Shown here: piece by piece, positions 1 through 6,423 of the stretch
How the letters are laid out: every line of letters begins with the position of its first letter
Position numbering within the stretch: position 1 is the first letter of the stretch
Assembly: GCA_050485865.1 (NCBI GenBank)
Contig: JBJHCE010000018.1
Coordinates: 1-28,102 of the forward strand
DNA length: 28,102 bases
Direction: 5' to 3'
DNA from: SKNW01 sp050485865
GTDB taxonomy: Bacteria; Gemmatimonadota; Gemmatimonadetes; Longimicrobiales; Gaopeijiaceae
Position numbers and translations under genes: made by a program
Notes under the pieces: model-generated
What the model was told of the DNA's origin: nothing
Seen by the model: only the letters and a program-made list of their open reading frames with translations
The model's database searches: none

Positions 1-446
1 AGCGGAAGGCACTCCCGGACCCGCGCCACGCACCACCCCCGGGCCCCGTCCAGGGGACGCTCCTCCGAAGCCGGGAGGTCCGCGATCCGCGCGGCCAGGG
101 CCCCGGCCAGGATCGGGTCCTCCTCGAGGCGGGCGAGCACCCCGTCGAACTGGGCCTCGAGGGCCTCGGTCCCGGAGATCCCGTCGCCGGCGATCCGCTC
201 CGCCTCCCGGGCCCAGACCCCCTCGAACCACGCCTGGAGGATGTGCTCCTTCGTGGGGAAGTGGTTGAAGAAGGTCCCCTTGGCCACGCCGGCGGCCCGG
301 GTCAGCTCCGACACCGAGGTGGCGTCGTACCCCTGGTCGCGGAAGCGGGCGAGCGCCCCGTCGTAGAGGCGGGAGCGGACCTGGTCGGAAGAGAGCCGGG
401 TGCGCCGGCGAGGGCGGCGGGAACGGCGTGCGGATGGGGAGTTCAT
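1..446 (-). CDS. TetR/AcrR-family transcriptional regulator (partial, C-terminus outside window)
   Basis: Reading the minus strand from ATG at 446 gives an open frame of 148 codons running off the window edge. A basic N-terminus (residues 2-18, many Arg) precedes a typical TetR helix-turn-helix at about residues 25-70, including the stretches ATSVSELTRAAGVAKGTFF and NHFPTKEHIL, which match the family pattern TSV..IA..AGVSKGT.Y.HF..KE.L. The remaining residues would form the start of the ligand-binding helical domain, which is too variable to name a ligand. A perfect 12-base palindrome lies 9 bases upstream of the start codon and may be the protein's own operator. The lipoprotein gene at 497-1261 is on the same strand immediately upstream, so the regulator may be read from that transcript too. 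Assignment to the family is secure; the target genes are unknown. Confidence 0.9.
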   Translation of the reverse strand, partial: MNSPSARRSRRPRRRTRLSSDQVRSRLYDGALARFRDQGYDATSVSELTRAAGVAKGTFFNHFPTKEHILQAWFEGVWAREAERIAGDGISGTEALEAQFDGVLARLEEDPILAGALAARIADLPASEERPLDGARGWCVARVRECLP

Positions 447-455
447 GCCGAAATA

Positions 456-467
456 TGACCCGGGTCA
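456..467. promoter_or_regulatory. Candidate TetR operator (perfect 12-bp palindrome)
   Basis: TGACCCGGGTCA at 456-467 is a perfect inverted repeat located 9 bases before the start codon of the TetR gene. A third similar half-site (CGGTCA, 475-480) follows 13 bases after the GGGTCA half. TetR-family proteins usually bind palindromes next to their own start, so autoregulation is a reasonable inference; the sequence alone does not prove binding. Confidence 0.5.
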
Positions 468-496
468 CGCGGCCCGGTCAACGTGGGGCCGGGGGT

Positions 497-1261
497 TCAG
501 GGGGAGAAGCCTTCGAACGCCGTACGGATTTCCGCCCGCGTCATCCCCGCGGCGACGGTGGGGGTATACAGGAATCGGATCGCGCTCCGCTCCACCGGGT
601 GGAAGGAGACCGGCGGGGCGGCGCCGTCGGGGGAGTTCGCCATCACGAAGGCATCGCCGGGAAAGGCCGGGTGCCCCATGATCCCGACGGCGTGCCCCAG
701 CGCGTGGAGCGCCGCCCGCTCGAGCACCGCCTGCTCCAGCTCGAGCGACAGGACGATGCGCACCTCGGTGATCCCGGCGTCGGCGGTGGCGGTGACGAAG
801 GTGCGGCTGAAGGACCAGGGGCGGGTCGGGTCGAGTTCGCGGTATTCGTCCGGGGGGAACGCCTCGACCACGATGGTGGCGGCCACACCCACCTCGACGA
901 TCACCGGCCCCGCAGCCTCCTGCACGAGCCCCATCCCCCGCCGGAAGGCATCGGCCTCCCGGGGCGGCACTCCGGCATCGAACCGGATCCGGGGCTCGGC
1001 CTCCATCCACCGGAACCGGAGGCGGGTCTCGTCGGAGGTGAGGAGGGTCCCTTCCTCGAAATAGCGGAGGACCTCGGTGCGCGGGTCCGGGGGCGGAGGC
1101 GGCGGCTCGGGCTGGGGGCGGGCCTCGAAGAGGTTCGCCCCGTCGCACCCACCCGTGGCCACCCCCAGGAGCGCCAGGACCAGGACCCCGACCCCGGGGC
1201 GACGGAACGCACGGGGGCGAGGGGCTGGGCCGGGGCTCCGGCTACGACGGTGATCGGGCAT
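497..1261 (-). CDS. Putative lipoprotein with degenerate metzincin-like zinc motif (HALGH)
   Basis: The predicted product has 254 residues starting at ATG 1261, with GGAG seven bases upstream. The N-terminus has many Arg residues, a hydrophobic segment (VGVLVLALLGVA) and a Cys in the context TGGC, so export as a lipoprotein is likely though the lipobox is not ideal. A Pro-rich linker (PEPPPPPPDP) follows. The C-terminal half carries H186-A-L-G-H190-A-V-G-I-M-G-H, which has the spacing of the metzincin signature HExxHxxGxxH but has Ala at the position of the catalytic Glu; a possible Met-turn (FVMANSPDG) follows. The codon is GCG, clearly Ala. The protein may therefore be an inactive relative of matrixin-type peptidases, or the family may use another residue. 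It lies 98 bases downstream of the CBS gene on the same strand. Family naming is tentative. Confidence 0.65.
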   Translation of the reverse strand: MPDHRRSRSPGPAPRPRAFRRPGVGVLVLALLGVATGGCDGANLFEARPQPEPPPPPPDPRTEVLRYFEEGTLLTSDETRLRFRWMEAEPRIRFDAGVPPREADAFRRGMGLVQEAAGPVIVEVGVAATIVVEAFPPDEYRELDPTRPWSFSRTFVTATADAGITEVRIVLSLELEQAVLERAALHALGHAVGIMGHPAFPGDAFVMANSPDGAAPPVSFHPVERSAIRFLYTPTVAAGMTRAEIRTAFEGFSP

Positions 1262-1359
1262 CGAGGACTCCGCGTGGAGGGAGGAGGGAAGGAACCCCCG
1301 CCCGGGGGCCCCGTCCTTGAACCTCCGAGGGACCCCCGGGTTCCGCGCGCCCCCTGGCG

Positions 1360-2142
1360 CTACCCGGCCACCGCCCGGGCGAAGTCGAGCCCGGTGAGGA
1401 TCCCCCGGAGCTCTCCGTCGTCCTGGACCACGACCCGCCGCACCCGGGTGGCTGCCGCCTGCGCCGCGGCCCGGTGCATCCGGGTATCGGAGCGGAGCGC
1501 CAGGAGTCGGGAGCTCATCACCTCCTCCACCGGGGTGTGACGGGGAAGGTCCCGGCTCTCCAGCGCCTCCACCTCGGTGAAAACCCCAACCGGCCACCCG
1601 TTCTCCACCACCACGAGACCCGTCACCCGGGCGCGCTCGAGGCGCTCCGCCGCGAGGGACACGGGCTCCTCGGCGCGCACGGTAAAGACGGGCGAGGACA
1701 TCCAGTCCTCCACCGACGTCCCCATCCGCTTCTCGTCCAGGGCGCGCATCAGGTCGCGGGTGGTGACGATCCCCACGGGGCGCTCCCCCTCCACGACGAC
1801 GGCCCGGTGGGTCCTCGCCTTCACGAGGAGGCGGGCCACCTCCTCGAGCCCGGTTTCCGGGGCGACCTGGATGACCTCGGTGGACATTTCGTCCGAAACC
1901 GGGCGGTCCGGAAGGGTCAGGTTGGCGTCTTCCGGGCGCCGCCCCGCCTCCCGGCGCCCGACCCCGAGAAGGTCCCGGCGGCGGATGAGGCCCAGGAGCG
2001 GGCCGTCGGGCTCGGCCACGACGAGGGCGGAGACGCCCCGTTCCCGCATCGCGCCCTCGGCCTCGACGAGGCGCGCCGACGGGGAAATCCGGTGCACGGG
2101 GGTGGACATGAAGAGGGACACGGGTATCGCGAAGGAAGCCAT
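1360..2142 (-). CDS. Four-CBS-domain protein
   Basis: From ATG at 2142 the product has 260 residues and consists almost only of CBS repeats: roughly residues 11-60, 83-137, 142-195 and 203-258. Each repeat begins with a motif such as MSTPV, MSTEV, MSSPV or MSSRL, and contains the characteristic strand pattern (for example HRAVVVEGERPVGIVTTRDL and VTGLVVVENGWPVGVFT). Two Bateman modules can be expected to bind adenine nucleotides or related ligands, but no catalytic or transport domain is fused, so the regulated partner is unknown. The open frame continues upstream to 2451, but that part is Arg/Pro-rich and unlike a CBS protein; ATG 2142 or ATG 2109 (MSTPV) fit best, and neither has a strong ribosome binding site. 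It is transcribed divergently from the carboxypeptidase gene at 2330. Confidence 0.85.
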   Translation of the reverse strand: MASFAIPVSLFMSTPVHRISPSARLVEAEGAMRERGVSALVVAEPDGPLLGLIRRRDLLGVGRREAGRRPEDANLTLPDRPVSDEMSTEVIQVAPETGLEEVARLLVKARTHRAVVVEGERPVGIVTTRDLMRALDEKRMGTSVEDWMSSPVFTVRAEEPVSLAAERLERARVTGLVVVENGWPVGVFTEVEALESRDLPRHTPVEEVMSSRLLALRSDTRMHRAAAQAAATRVRRVVVQDDGELRGILTGLDFARAVAG

Positions 2143-2329
2143 GAAGCACCCCGGGTTCGGGTCGATGGACGAACGCTGGAAGTGGGCGAGGACCCGGCCC
2201 CGGCGCCCCCGCTCCACCTTCCGGGTCCACGAAGGAACCGTGCCAGACCTTGCCCGCCGCGCCCGGGGGGTCCATCCTCCCGGAGACACCCCGCACATCC
2301 GGTCCTCCCCCCCAGGAGCCTGCACCCCG

Positions 2330-3814
2330 ATGAAGTTCCGCACTGCCCCCGCCCTGGTCGTCCTCCTCGCCCTTCTTCCCGCGTCCGTGGCATCCCAGGA
2401 CATCCGTGTCCCGGTGGACACGGCCTTCACCTCCTCCCACACCGTCACCATCGGGGGGGAGCGGGTCCCCTATACCGCCACGGCGGGATTCCAGCCCGTG
2501 TGGGATGCGGACGGAACCGCCATCGCCTCGGTCTTCTACACCTACTACGAGCGGAGCGACGTCTCCGACCGGGCCCGGCGCCCCCTCGTCATCTCCTTCA
2601 ACGGCGGACCCGGCTCCGCCTCGGTCTGGATGCACATCGGCTACACCGGACCGATCTTCCTGAACATCGACGACGAGGGTTTCCCGGTTCAGCCCTACGG
2701 CTTCAGCGACAACCCCCACTCGATCCTCGACGTGGCCGACATCGTCTACGTGGACCCGGTGAACACCGGCTTCTCGAGGGCGCTCCCCGGCGTCGACGCG
2801 CGCCGCTTCTTCGGGGTCTACGAGGACGTGAACTACCTGGCCGCCTGGATCGAGACCTTCGTGACCCGGCAGAACCGGTGGGCGAGCCCCAAGTTCCTCA
2901 TCGGCGAGAGCTACGGGACGAACCGGGTGGCCGGGCTCGCCGGGCGCCTCCAGGGCTCCCACTGGATGTACCTGAACGGGGTGATCCTCGTCTCCCCCAC
3001 CCGGATGGGGGTCGAGGCCGGAGGACCGGTGGGCGACGCCCTTCTCCTCCCGCACTACGCCGCCACCGCCTGGTACCACGGGGTGCTGGCCCCCGACCTC
3101 CAGGCCCGGGACCTCCACGACTTCCTTCCCGAAGTCGAGCGATTCACCGTGGAGGAGTACATTCCGGCCCTCACCCGCGGGGGGTTCCTCCCGGCGGCGG
3201 AGCGGGACCGGATCGCCCGGGAGGTGGCCCGGTGGGCCGGGGTGAGCCCCGAATACGTGCACTACAACAACCTCGCGATCCCGGTGACCCGGTGGCGGAA
3301 GGAGCTCCTCCGCGACCAGGGCCAGACCGTCGGCCGCCTCGACGCCCGCTACAAGGGGATCGACCGGGAGGACGACGGCCTCACCCACGACTTCGACCCG
3401 GCGCTCACCGCGTGGAACCACGCCTTCACCCCGGCGGTGAACCTCTACCTGCGGGAGCACCTGGGGGTGCGCACCGAGCTCACCTACAACATCTTCGGGC
3501 CGGTGAGCCCCTGGTCACGGTCGCCGGACAACACCGCCGAGAACCTCCGGCGCGCCATGGCCGAGAACCCCTACCTGAAGGTCATGATCCAGGCCGGCTA
3601 CTACGACGGGGGCACCGACTACTTCTCGGCCAAGTACACCATGTGGCAGATGGATCCGTCGGGTAAGCTCCAGGACCGCTTCCGCTTCGAGACCTACCGG
3701 AGCGGCCACATGATGTACCTGCGGCAGGAGGACCTGGAGAGCTCGAACCGCCACGTGCGGGAGTTCATCCTGGACGCCATCCCCCCCGCGGGGACGCCGG
3801 CGATCTACCGGTGA
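2330..3814 (+). CDS. Secreted S10-family serine carboxypeptidase
   Basis: The product has 494 residues. An N-terminal signal peptide (MKFRTAPALVVLLALLPASVAS, likely cut before QD) indicates export to the periplasm or outside. The family S10 landmarks are visible: the oxyanion-hole segment NGGPGSAS, the nucleophile Ser194 in GESYGTNR, a catalytic Asp most likely Asp430 in DGGTDYFSAKYTMW, and His460 in YRSGHMMYL. The length is usual for bacterial S10 enzymes, which remove C-terminal residues from peptides. ATG at 2330 was chosen because the signal peptide starts there and AGGAG lies at 2314-2318; the frame is open further upstream without protein-like sequence. The downstream NUDIX gene overlaps its stop codon (GTGA), so the two are probably co-translated. 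The role in peptide scavenging is inferred from the family. Confidence 0.93.
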   Translation: MKFRTAPALVVLLALLPASVASQDIRVPVDTAFTSSHTVTIGGERVPYTATAGFQPVWDADGTAIASVFYTYYERSDVSDRARRPLVISFNGGPGSASVWMHIGYTGPIFLNIDDEGFPVQPYGFSDNPHSILDVADIVYVDPVNTGFSRALPGVDARRFFGVYEDVNYLAAWIETFVTRQNRWASPKFLIGESYGTNRVAGLAGRLQGSHWMYLNGVILVSPTRMGVEAGGPVGDALLLPHYAATAWYHGVLAPDLQARDLHDFLPEVERFTVEEYIPALTRGGFLPAAERDRIAREVARWAGVSPEYVHYNNLAIPVTRWRKELLRDQGQTVGRLDARYKGIDREDDGLTHDFDPALTAWNHAFTPAVNLYLREHLGVRTELTYNIFGPVSPWSRSPDNTAENLRRAMAENPYLKVMIQAGYYDGGTDYFSAKYTMWQMDPSGKLQDRFRFETYRSGHMMYLRQEDLESSNRHVREFILDAIPPAGTPAIYR

Positions 3815-4254
3815 CCGAGGGGGCCGCCGGTGCCTCCGGGGAGACGGGGCCGTCGGCGGACCCCGGTTCGCCCGGGGCGGTCGCCGTGGTGGCCGCGGTG
3901 GTGCGGCGGGGGGCGCGGGTCCTCGTGGCCCTCCGCCCGGCGGAAAAGAGGCACGGCGGAATGTGGGAGTACCCGGGGGGGAAGGTCGGGGCAGGGGAGA
4001 GCCACGCCGAGGCGCTGACCCGGGAGCTCCGGGAGGAACTCGGGGTGGAGCTCGTGTCCGTGGGGCGCCTCCGGGCCTCCTTCCGGGATCCTGGCTCCCC
4101 CTTCGAGATCCATTTCTGGGATGCGGAGGTGGCGGGCACCCCCGAGCCCCGGGAGCACGCCGAACTCCGCTGGGTCACCCGGGCGGAGGGGCTCGTGCTC
4201 CCCCTCGCCCCGACGGACCGGCGCTTCACCGAGGAGGTGCTCGGGGAAACGTGA
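3811..4254 (+). CDS. NUDIX hydrolase, MutT-like
   Basis: The 147-residue product starts with GTG inside the stop codon of the carboxypeptidase gene (GTGA overlap). After about 20 disordered residues a NUDIX fold follows. The NUDIX box GX5EX7REUXEEXGU is complete, reading GGKVGAGES, then HAEALTRELREELGVEL, and it is preceded by MWEYPGG as in MutT-type enzymes that hydrolyse oxidised dNTPs such as 8-oxo-dGTP. The C-terminal HAELRWVTRAEGLVLPLAP segment also matches the MutT pattern (ELRW..P.EL..L...P.D). Substrate specificity cannot be fixed from sequence alone; NADH or other nucleoside diphosphate substrates are possible. Coupling to a peptidase has no obvious functional logic and may only reflect genome compactness. 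Confidence 0.88.
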   Translation: MTEGAAGASGETGPSADPGSPGAVAVVAAVVRRGARVLVALRPAEKRHGGMWEYPGGKVGAGESHAEALTRELREELGVELVSVGRLRASFRDPGSPFEIHFWDAEVAGTPEPREHAELRWVTRAEGLVLPLAPTDRRFTEEVLGET

Positions 4255-4257
4255 TCC

Positions 4258-4286
4258 TTGCTCGACTACAAATGTTTCCCTAGCTT
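4258..4286 (+). promoter_or_regulatory. Promoter of TTGCTC-N17-TAGCTT type
   Basis: TTGCTC at 4258-4263 and TAGCTT at 4281-4286 are separated by 17 bases, the standard spacing for a housekeeping sigma factor. The same -10 hexamer with a TTG-type -35 recurs before yicC and the E2 gene, which supports it. It lies directly after the NUDIX stop codon, in one of the few AT-richer patches of the region, and would drive the leader ORF at 4297 and the sensor gene. Confidence 0.6.
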
Positions 4287-4296
4287 GCCGGAATCC

Positions 4297-4398
4297 ATGG
4301 ACCACCCGCGTCCGCGAAGGCGCGAGGCCGGGTCCCCCGTCCCCATTCCGGTCCCCTCGATGTCGCCCGAACCCGCCAACGCCGAGCGACGCCCGTGA
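4297..4398 (+). CDS. Possible 33-codon leader ORF upstream of the sensor gene
   Basis: ATG at 4297 opens a 33-residue frame whose TGA (4396-4398) overlaps the GTG start of the sensor protein (GTGA). The ATG lies 10 bases after the TAGCTT -10 box, so the transcript would start within a few bases of it and be almost leaderless. The predicted peptide is rich in Pro and Arg (MDHPRPRRREAGSP at the start) and resembles nothing I recognise. Its likely role, if real, is to deliver ribosomes to the GTG start, which has no good Shine-Dalgarno sequence. The short length makes a chance ORF possible in this GC-rich DNA. Confidence 0.35.
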   Translation: MDHPRPRRREAGSPVPIPVPSMSPEPANAERRP

Positions 4399-6407
4399 GC
4401 CGCCTCTCCGGTGGCAGCGGCGCCGTCTGGGCCCCGGTCGTCATCGAGCGGGCCGGAGGCGGGATCGCGCGCATCGCCCCGGGGGAGGTGCCCCTCCGGG
4501 CGCTCCGTGCCGTGGCCCGCGAGGGTGCCGAGCTCCTGGAGGCCGAACGCACCACCGTGTTCCGGCTTGGAACGACGGGGATGCCCATCCGGTGTCTCAC
4601 CCGCTTCCACCGGAGCTCCCGCACCCACGAGGACGACGTTTCCTACGCCGACGAACTCGGTCGGGAGGCGTTCCGGCTCCTCGAACGGCTGTCGATCCTC
4701 TCCATCGAGGACGTGAAGGCCGGCCCCGCCCCGACGCCCGTCCTCCGGGCTTACCTGGAGGAAGGAGGCGTGCGGGCCATGCTCGCCGTGCCGATCCGGC
4801 ATGGGGGTCACGTGGCGGGGTTCCTCTCCTTCGAGGAGGTGGAGGGTCCACGGATGTGGTCGGCGCGGGACCGGGAGCACGCCGCCACCCTGGCCTATCG
4901 GCTGGAGCGGAACTGGACCCGCGTGGGGCGAGGCGGGATGCTCCCGGAGGCGGCGCCCGCCCCTCCGGTTGCCCTGGCCCCCGAGGCGTCCGGGCCCGTT
5001 TCCCCCAGGCATCCTCCTTCGGCCCCCGGAGTGGCGAGTCCGGACTCCGAGACTCCCTCCATGGAGGCCGCAGCATCCTTCGGGCACCGAAGGGAGCTCC
5101 GGGCGCGGCTCCAGCGGCTCCGGACGCTGGAACGTACCGGGATCCTCGGCACCCACGCCGCAGGTGAGGCCCTCCAGGCCCTCCACGTGCAGGCCGGGAC
5201 GCTGGACCTCCTCAGGGCACGCGTGGTCCCCGGAAGCTTCGAGGGGGAACTCGTGGACGACGCCCGGGAGGCGCTCTTCCGGGCAAGCTCCGAGCTCGAA
5301 CGCTTCCTGCGCTGGACGCGGAGCGGGCTCTCGACGGCTTCCACGGTGGAACTCAACGCCCTGGTGGGTGACCTCGCCATCCGGCTCGGAAAGCTCACCG
5401 GAGACCGGGTGGGACTCCTTTACGCACCCTCGAGCGAGGCCCTCGCCATCGGTGCCGAGGGGGCGCTCCTGGTCCGCTCCCTGGAGGAGCTCGTCCGGAA
5501 CGCGCGGGCCGCCTCGGCCCCCGGCGACCGGGTCCGGGTGGCGGTGCAGCGGGCGGAGGAGCCCGGGGGTCGGCCCCTCGCGCGCCTCGTGGTGGAGGAC
5601 CGGGGAAGCGGGATCACCGCCTCCGACCTCCCCTGGATCTTCGAGCCCTGGTTCACCACCCGGGGCGAGGGCGCCGACGGGATGGGACTCCCCCTCGTTC
5701 AGGCGGTGGTGGAAGGGCACGGCGGGTGGGTGGACGTCACCTCGACGGAGGGGAAGGGAAGCCGGTTCGCCCTGAATTTCCCGCTTCTCCGCCCGCGGGT
5801 GGAGGTGCAGCCCGTGGGCGACGACGAGGGCACGGCGCCGGCGACGGAGGGGGAGGACCGCCCCCTCGCCCTTCTCGTGGAGGACGAGCCCATGCTGGCG
5901 CGGCTCCTCCGGAGGGCCCTCGAGCATGCAGGGTTCGAGGTCCGGGAGGCCGACGGCGCACCGGCCGCGGCCCGGCTCGTCCGGGAGCACGCCCCCTCCG
6001 CCACCCTGGTGGTGGCGGAACGGGTCCTCCCCGACGGTGCCCAGGGCATGGAGTTCATCCGACAGGGACGCGCCATCTTCCCGTACCTGGGGGGGATCCT
6101 CCTGGACCGGCGCCTCCGCACCCCGGCCGACGACGGCGCCGTACTCCGGCGCATCCGGGAAGGCGGCCGGATCCCGTCGGACGTGCCTCTTCTCACCGCC
6201 CCGGTGGATCCCACGGCCCTGGTCCGCGAGGCGCGGAGTTTCGTGAAGCCCCCGCCGCCGGAGCTGGAGGGGCACCCCGGAGCGGACGAGATCCCCGCGG
6301 CGCCGGACGACGGGCCGGGGGACCCGGGAGGAGACGATGCGCCCGACCCGGCGGAGGCGGACCCGATGGATCCCGACCTTCCTCCCCCGTCGAGCACCCG
6401 CCACTGA
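4395..6407 (+). CDS. GAF / histidine-kinase-like ATPase / receiver hybrid protein with degenerate phospho-acceptor sites
   Basis: The product has 670 residues and no membrane segment. Visible parts are: a GAF-like domain (about 33-175, with LAVPIRHGGHVAGFLSFE); a Pro/Ala-rich linker; a helical dimerisation-like region (about 231-312); a HATPase_c domain (about 340-472) with N box Asn369 (EELVRNAR), G1 box Asp402 (EDRGSGI), FEPWFTT and a G2 region DGMGLPLVQAVVEGHGG; a receiver domain (about 490-616); and an acidic, Pro-rich tail. In the helical region the segment ILGTHAAGEALQALH aligns with the usual LG.LAAGVAHEINN, placing Leu260 at the phospho-His site. In the receiver the acidic pocket (Glu496, Asp497) is kept, but Glu542 replaces the phospho-Asp and TAPVDP replaces the conserved LTKP. 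ATP binding looks intact. The GTG start overlaps the leader ORF stop. Sensor class is secure; the exact output is unknown. Confidence 0.85.
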   Translation: MSRLSGGSGAVWAPVVIERAGGGIARIAPGEVPLRALRAVAREGAELLEAERTTVFRLGTTGMPIRCLTRFHRSSRTHEDDVSYADELGREAFRLLERLSILSIEDVKAGPAPTPVLRAYLEEGGVRAMLAVPIRHGGHVAGFLSFEEVEGPRMWSARDREHAATLAYRLERNWTRVGRGGMLPEAAPAPPVALAPEASGPVSPRHPPSAPGVASPDSETPSMEAAASFGHRRELRARLQRLRTLERTGILGTHAAGEALQALHVQAGTLDLLRARVVPGSFEGELVDDAREALFRASSELERFLRWTRSGLSTASTVELNALVGDLAIRLGKLTGDRVGLLYAPSSEALAIGAEGALLVRSLEELVRNARAASAPGDRVRVAVQRAEEPGGRPLARLVVEDRGSGITASDLPWIFEPWFTTRGEGADGMGLPLVQAVVEGHGGWVDVTSTEGKGSRFALNFPLLRPRVEVQPVGDDEGTAPATEGEDRPLALLVEDEPMLARLLRRALEHAGFEVREADGAPAAARLVREHAPSATLVVAERVLPDGAQGMEFIRQGRAIFPYLGGILLDRRLRTPADDGAVLRRIREGGRIPSDVPLLTAPVDPTALVREARSFVKPPPPELEGHPGADEIPAAPDDGPGDPGGDDAPDPAEADPMDPDLPPPSSTRH

Positions 6408-6423
6408 GCCCGGGCCACGCGCC

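Noticed and set aside
692..709. Active zinc metalloprotease call for the HxxxH lipoprotein
   Set aside because: The general-base Glu is Ala in the sequence, so activity cannot be claimed.
497..3460. A 987-codon open frame on the minus strand
   Set aside because: Only its last 254 codons, from ATG 1261, look like a protein; the rest is antisense to the carboxypeptidase gene and CBS region and is an effect of high GC content.
1474..3666. A 730-codon plus-strand frame across the CBS and carboxypeptidase region
   Set aside because: The S10 family motifs are in another frame; this frame has no recognisable domain.
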